Below are positions 61,701-64,000 of a stretch of DNA of 64,000 nucleotides, piece after piece (positions within the stretch are counted from its first letter, which is position 1; every line of letters begins with the position of its first letter). Origin of the DNA: Prorocentrum cordatum (taxonomy: Eukaryota > Sar > Dinophyceae > Prorocentrales > Prorocentraceae); assembly GCA_963575745.1 (NCBI GenBank), contig CAUYUJ010014752.1, forward strand, positions 173,012-237,011, written 5' to 3'. The translations under genes were made by a program, and so were the position numbers. Below the pieces are notes generated by a model. It did no database searches. It had not been told where the DNA came from and saw only the letters and a list, made by a program, of their open reading frames with translations.

Positions 61701-64000
61701 CTGCCAGGACGTTTCAACGAGGAAGTCGAATGTGATCTTTTCTTTTACAAACAGGAACATATTGTTTTTCACATCATCGACCGTTGTATTCGCTGGGCAG
61801 CTGGCACAGAGATTCCTGATAAAACCATGCATACTGTTCTCGATGCCTATCATACAACTTGGATGCAACATGGCCCTGCTAAAATCTTATACTCCGATGG
61901 GGAAGGAGCACTGAATAATGATACAGCAAAGGCCATCCTTAAGGCTAAGGGAACAGAGCTTCGTATTCGAGCGCGTGGCCAACACGCTACAACTATCGAA
62001 GCTAGGAACGGCATCCTGCGACACCTCTTACACGTGATGGGAGAAGAATTGAATAGATTAAATATTCCTCTCAATTTCACTCGTCTCTTACATGAAGCCT
62101 TGTTTGCCAGCAACGCATTTACCTTCTACAATGAAGTGTCTCCGTACAATGCGCTGTATGGCAGACAACCAGCTATGCTTCCCGATTTCCCTGTCTTGGA
62201 TCATGATCAGTCCGCTGAATCATCAGATCACTCAAGGGAGGAAACAATCAGGAGGGTTAGTCTGGAGGCAATCACGCAGGCCACTGCGGTTGCCAAGACA
62301 AACAGGGCTCTCCGTACGAAGACTACTGCTACGGGTGAATTTCACTACAAAGAGGGAGATCTCGTGGACTATCATCGCCCGACCACCACGAAAGACGACT
62401 GGGGTGGATGGAGTGGTCCATACCCGGTCATCCGCAACGAACCTGACCGAGGCCAGGTCATCGTGAAGGTCGGCAGTCGCGAAGTGCGAGTACAGTATCC
62501 TGACACACGACACACACTGTACATCGAAGCACTTATGGTCCGCGAGATAGGATCGGACAATACGGCCCTTCGGACAGTATTGGCCTTTATTGCCGGTCTG
62601 CCAGCGGGGAAACCCGCCATGACTTTCGGATATCTACCAGCGAAACAGGGTCGGCTGCAGATGACTGCTGCGAGCCGACTTTCGCCTAAGGTGCACTTGG
62701 CTCTTCAGTACCTCATACGCAACTACTTTCGTATTGAAAACGTTGTTGCTGTACGACTTGCCAAGAGCCTGACGAAGTTGCCTGCTGCACCCTATGCAGA
62801 CAGCTGTACACTAGTGCACTATGATAATGATGTGACCCCTGGTTTTCATTACTATGAAGCTGATGGCACTGCCTTGAACATCTATGACATCACAGGATCT
62901 ACACACTCACGCATCATCCAGTGTCTTAAATCCAGGAAGCCGTCTGCTGGATTTGACCAAGACCTCACTAAGTTTGAGGAACTCGCTGATGGTCCACCAC
63001 CAAGCGAATCACCTCCAGCAGCTGCTCCTGAGGAGCCTCCTATGGATAACGATGGTCGGCTCCCGACCATCATAGAGGAAACAGAAGAATATCTGGATGC
63101 TTTTGTCTTGAAGTCGTGGTATGCTGAACTGATGGATGACAGAACACTCCTTGAAGCTGACACAGAGGAAGTCATGCATACAGTTCCCACATACATGACA
63201 GACACACAGTGTGTGTTAGTCTCTACGACCTGTGAAGATGTGCAAGGCCACTTGCCGGAGCGGGGTCACCCGCCAGGATACGACATGGACACTTCTTACT
63301 ACGTTCCTTTATGCTCCACGGATCCGGATAGCAAATATGATCTGGACTCCGATGAGCACGGGAAGTACATCGAGCTCTGCTTCACTGCAGACATGTCCAA
63401 AGTCGTCCTGTCCGAGCAGCAACACCGATTGTTGGATGACAGCAGCGTCACAACTATGCGAGTATACGTTAGCGCTGCCTCCAAACGTGCCGTGGTCGTC
63501 AAGGAAGACGATCTACTCACGAAGGCCGACATCCAAGCAAATCCGGTCAAAGTTTCCAAAGCCCTCTACACAGAATTGAAGACTTGGCTTGACAACAAAT
63601 GCTTCCAGATGACTGACTTAAGCAAGGCGTCTAACATCATGACGTCACGCTACGTATACAAATGGAAGTTTGTCAAGAACGAAAAGGGCGAAATGGAAAG
63701 GACGATCAGGTTACGCTTGGTACTCCGTGGCTTCATGGACCTTGAAGCCTTTGATGTCGAAACCTTCTCTGGCACGGCAAGGAGGTCAAGCCAGAGACTG
63801 CTCGCAAGTTCTGCTGCATGCAACAAAGCTTGGATCATCGCTTCCCTGGACATCAACATGGCTTTCTTGAAGGGACTGACCTATGGCGAGCTCGCCGCGG
63901 CAACGGGCGAGAAAGAGCGTGTGGTGTGCTTCACGCTACCACCTGGGTCAGCAGCTGTCCTTCGCACACTGCCAGGCTTTGAGTCATATGACGAATCAAA
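58683..64000 (+). CDS. Copia Pol (partial): two MTase-like modules, integrase, start of reverse transcriptase
   Basis: The frame of Gag-PR continues without a stop from 58,683 to the window end, at least 1,772 codons, so the terminus is missing. Order: a module with MLWVATPSDW, VILGPPGYFW, RLCHFGIKFD and CTCGSHKEHDLDWYG (58,770-59,300); a basic/acidic linker; a second module with MLELCGGKGGISIL (60,129 on), ILQPSCRTTG, DQCTTGLKDSFG and RCPGNHVH (to 60,690); a Pro/Ala hairpin-repeat linker; integrase (61,540-62,350) with a CDSC-x2-C knuckle; a further linker; and the RT N-terminus (ASNIMTSRYVYKWKFVKNE, LRLVLRGF, IIASLDINMAFLKG with the catalytic Asp at 63,849). Expression presumably needs readthrough of the TGA at 58,680. 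Confidence 0.8.
60120..60690 (+). other. Domain: methyltransferase-like module in copia Pol
   Basis: Motif-I-like LELCGGKGG, then KISMVDLGN (acidic residue after beta-2), ILQPSCRTTG in the PPC place, and the C-terminal DQCTTGL ... KPTQMM ... RCPGNHVH signature. The last block aligns with CEWGL ... RRCTGQHTH of the YR element. Confidence 0.55.
61540..62350 (+). other. Domain: integrase of the copia element
   Basis: An HHCC-like N-terminus (LHLRWFHAKE and CDSCRECR) precedes the core with Asp in VECDLFF (61,734), Asp in LYSDGEG (61,896) and Glu in IEARNG (61,998). The last two are 33 residues apart, close to the usual DX35E. Confidence 0.8.
63580..64000 (+). other. Domain: reverse transcriptase N-terminal part (truncated by window)
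   Basis: YVYKWKFVKNEKGE, RLRLVLRGFMD, FSGTARRSSQRLL and ASLDINMAFLKG follow the Ty1/copia RVT_2 pattern. The YxDD box lies beyond 64,000. Confidence 0.85.

Larger units (their letters stand above)
49707..63273 (+). repeat. About 45 dispersed 14-nt hairpins GCGGG-GNNA-CCCGC inside copia coding sequence
   Basis: Each copy is a 5-bp inverted repeat around 4 nt (5 nt in a few). Examples: 49,732-49,745 (loop GCAA), 49,841-49,854 (GCTA), 50,679-50,692 (GTCA), 51,624-51,637 (GCCA), 53,742-53,755 (GACA), 62,604-62,617 (GAAA), 63,260-63,273 (GTCA). Stem variants keep pairing: GCGGA/TCCGC (50,874, 53,865, 56,988, 58,617, 59,793, 59,808), GCGGC/GCCGC (51,468, 52,959, 57,117, 61,143, 61,161, 61,179). 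Most begin in codon phase 0 (Ala-Gly-x-Pro-Ala), but 49,732 is in another phase, and 49,841, 49,856, 55,097 and 63,260 in the third. Clusters occur at 52,881-52,972, 58,188-58,273 and 61,125-61,210. I saw none in the YR element. Confidence 0.9.
48596..64000 (+). mobile_element. Ty1/copia-class LTR retrotransposon, 3' part beyond the window
   Basis: Gag with a CCHC knuckle, aspartic protease, integrase and then reverse transcriptase, in that order, is the Ty1/copia arrangement (Ty3/gypsy has integrase last). Extra modules are present in both Gag and Pol. Sequence GC is clearly lower than in the YR element. RT is cut at the window edge. The 5' limit is a guess. Confidence 0.8.

Noticed and set aside
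49707-63273. CRISPR-like interpretation of the regularly recurring hairpins
   Set aside because: Spacing is irregular, the units lie in coding sequence and there are no cas genes; the organism is eukaryotic.

Overview
This is almost certainly nuclear DNA of a dinoflagellate. The diagnostic evidence is three tandem relicts of the dinoflagellate spliced leader at 41,815-41,866. Supporting evidence is the GC-rich, microsatellite-laden sequence ((GGA)n, (GT)n), five tandem genes on one strand, introns that fit GC/GA-AG better than GT-AG, and protein families that I recognise from Prorocentrum, Polarella and Symbiodiniaceae genomes. The genus cannot be decided from the sequence. I see no rRNA, tRNA or CRISPR array. 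Most of the window is mobile DNA.

Layout. (1) 520-16,045: a 15.5 kb segment bounded by related inverted repeats. It carries a run of minus-strand multi-exon genes: a low-confidence gene (3.2-2.1 kb), a methyltransferase-like gene (4.7-3.4 kb), a tnp2/Plavaka-like transposase candidate (7.25-4.74 kb), another low-confidence gene (8.1-7.3 kb), a coiled-coil gene (12.1-8.7 kb) and a small lysine-rich gene (15.5-12.95 kb). Introns are filled with triplet repeats. (2) 16,111-18,563: a 668-codon tyrosine recombinase gene followed by two identical 136-bp direct repeats. (3) 18.6-24.2 kb: microsatellites, a 0.73 kb fold-back element and four arrays of a GATC-containing 12-mer, with no convincing gene. 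(4) 24,193-40,558: an intact-looking tyrosine-recombinase retrotransposon with A1-ORF-B1-A2-B2 split direct repeats. Its single reading frame of about 4,900 codons carries membrane segments, a CCCH finger, a methyltransferase-like module, reverse transcriptase, RNase H, a C5-methyltransferase-like domain and a tyrosine recombinase. (5) 41,815-46,705: a decayed LINE whose 5' end is marked by the relict spliced leaders. (6) About 48.6 kb to the end: a Ty1/copia-class element cut by the window edge. Its Gag-protease frame (49,452-58,682) is separated by one TGA from an in-frame Pol that stays open to 64,000.

The most interesting points are these. First, the copia element carries about 45 copies of a 14-nt hairpin (5-bp stem, mostly GNNA loop) scattered through its coding sequence, in all three codon phases and with compensatory stem changes. 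Second, its Gag-Pol stop is a TGA-CGG followed after 9 nt by a GC-rich stem-loop, which is the layout of a type II readthrough signal. Third, its polyprotein carries a Tpt1/KptA RNA 2'-phosphotransferase-like domain and a RING-H2 finger. Fourth, the same methyltransferase-like module occurs in the stand-alone gene, the YR retrotransposon and, twice, the copia Pol. Fifth, the YR retrotransposon has membrane-spanning segments at both ends of its polyprotein. Assignments rest on motifs read by eye; none was tested by a database search.
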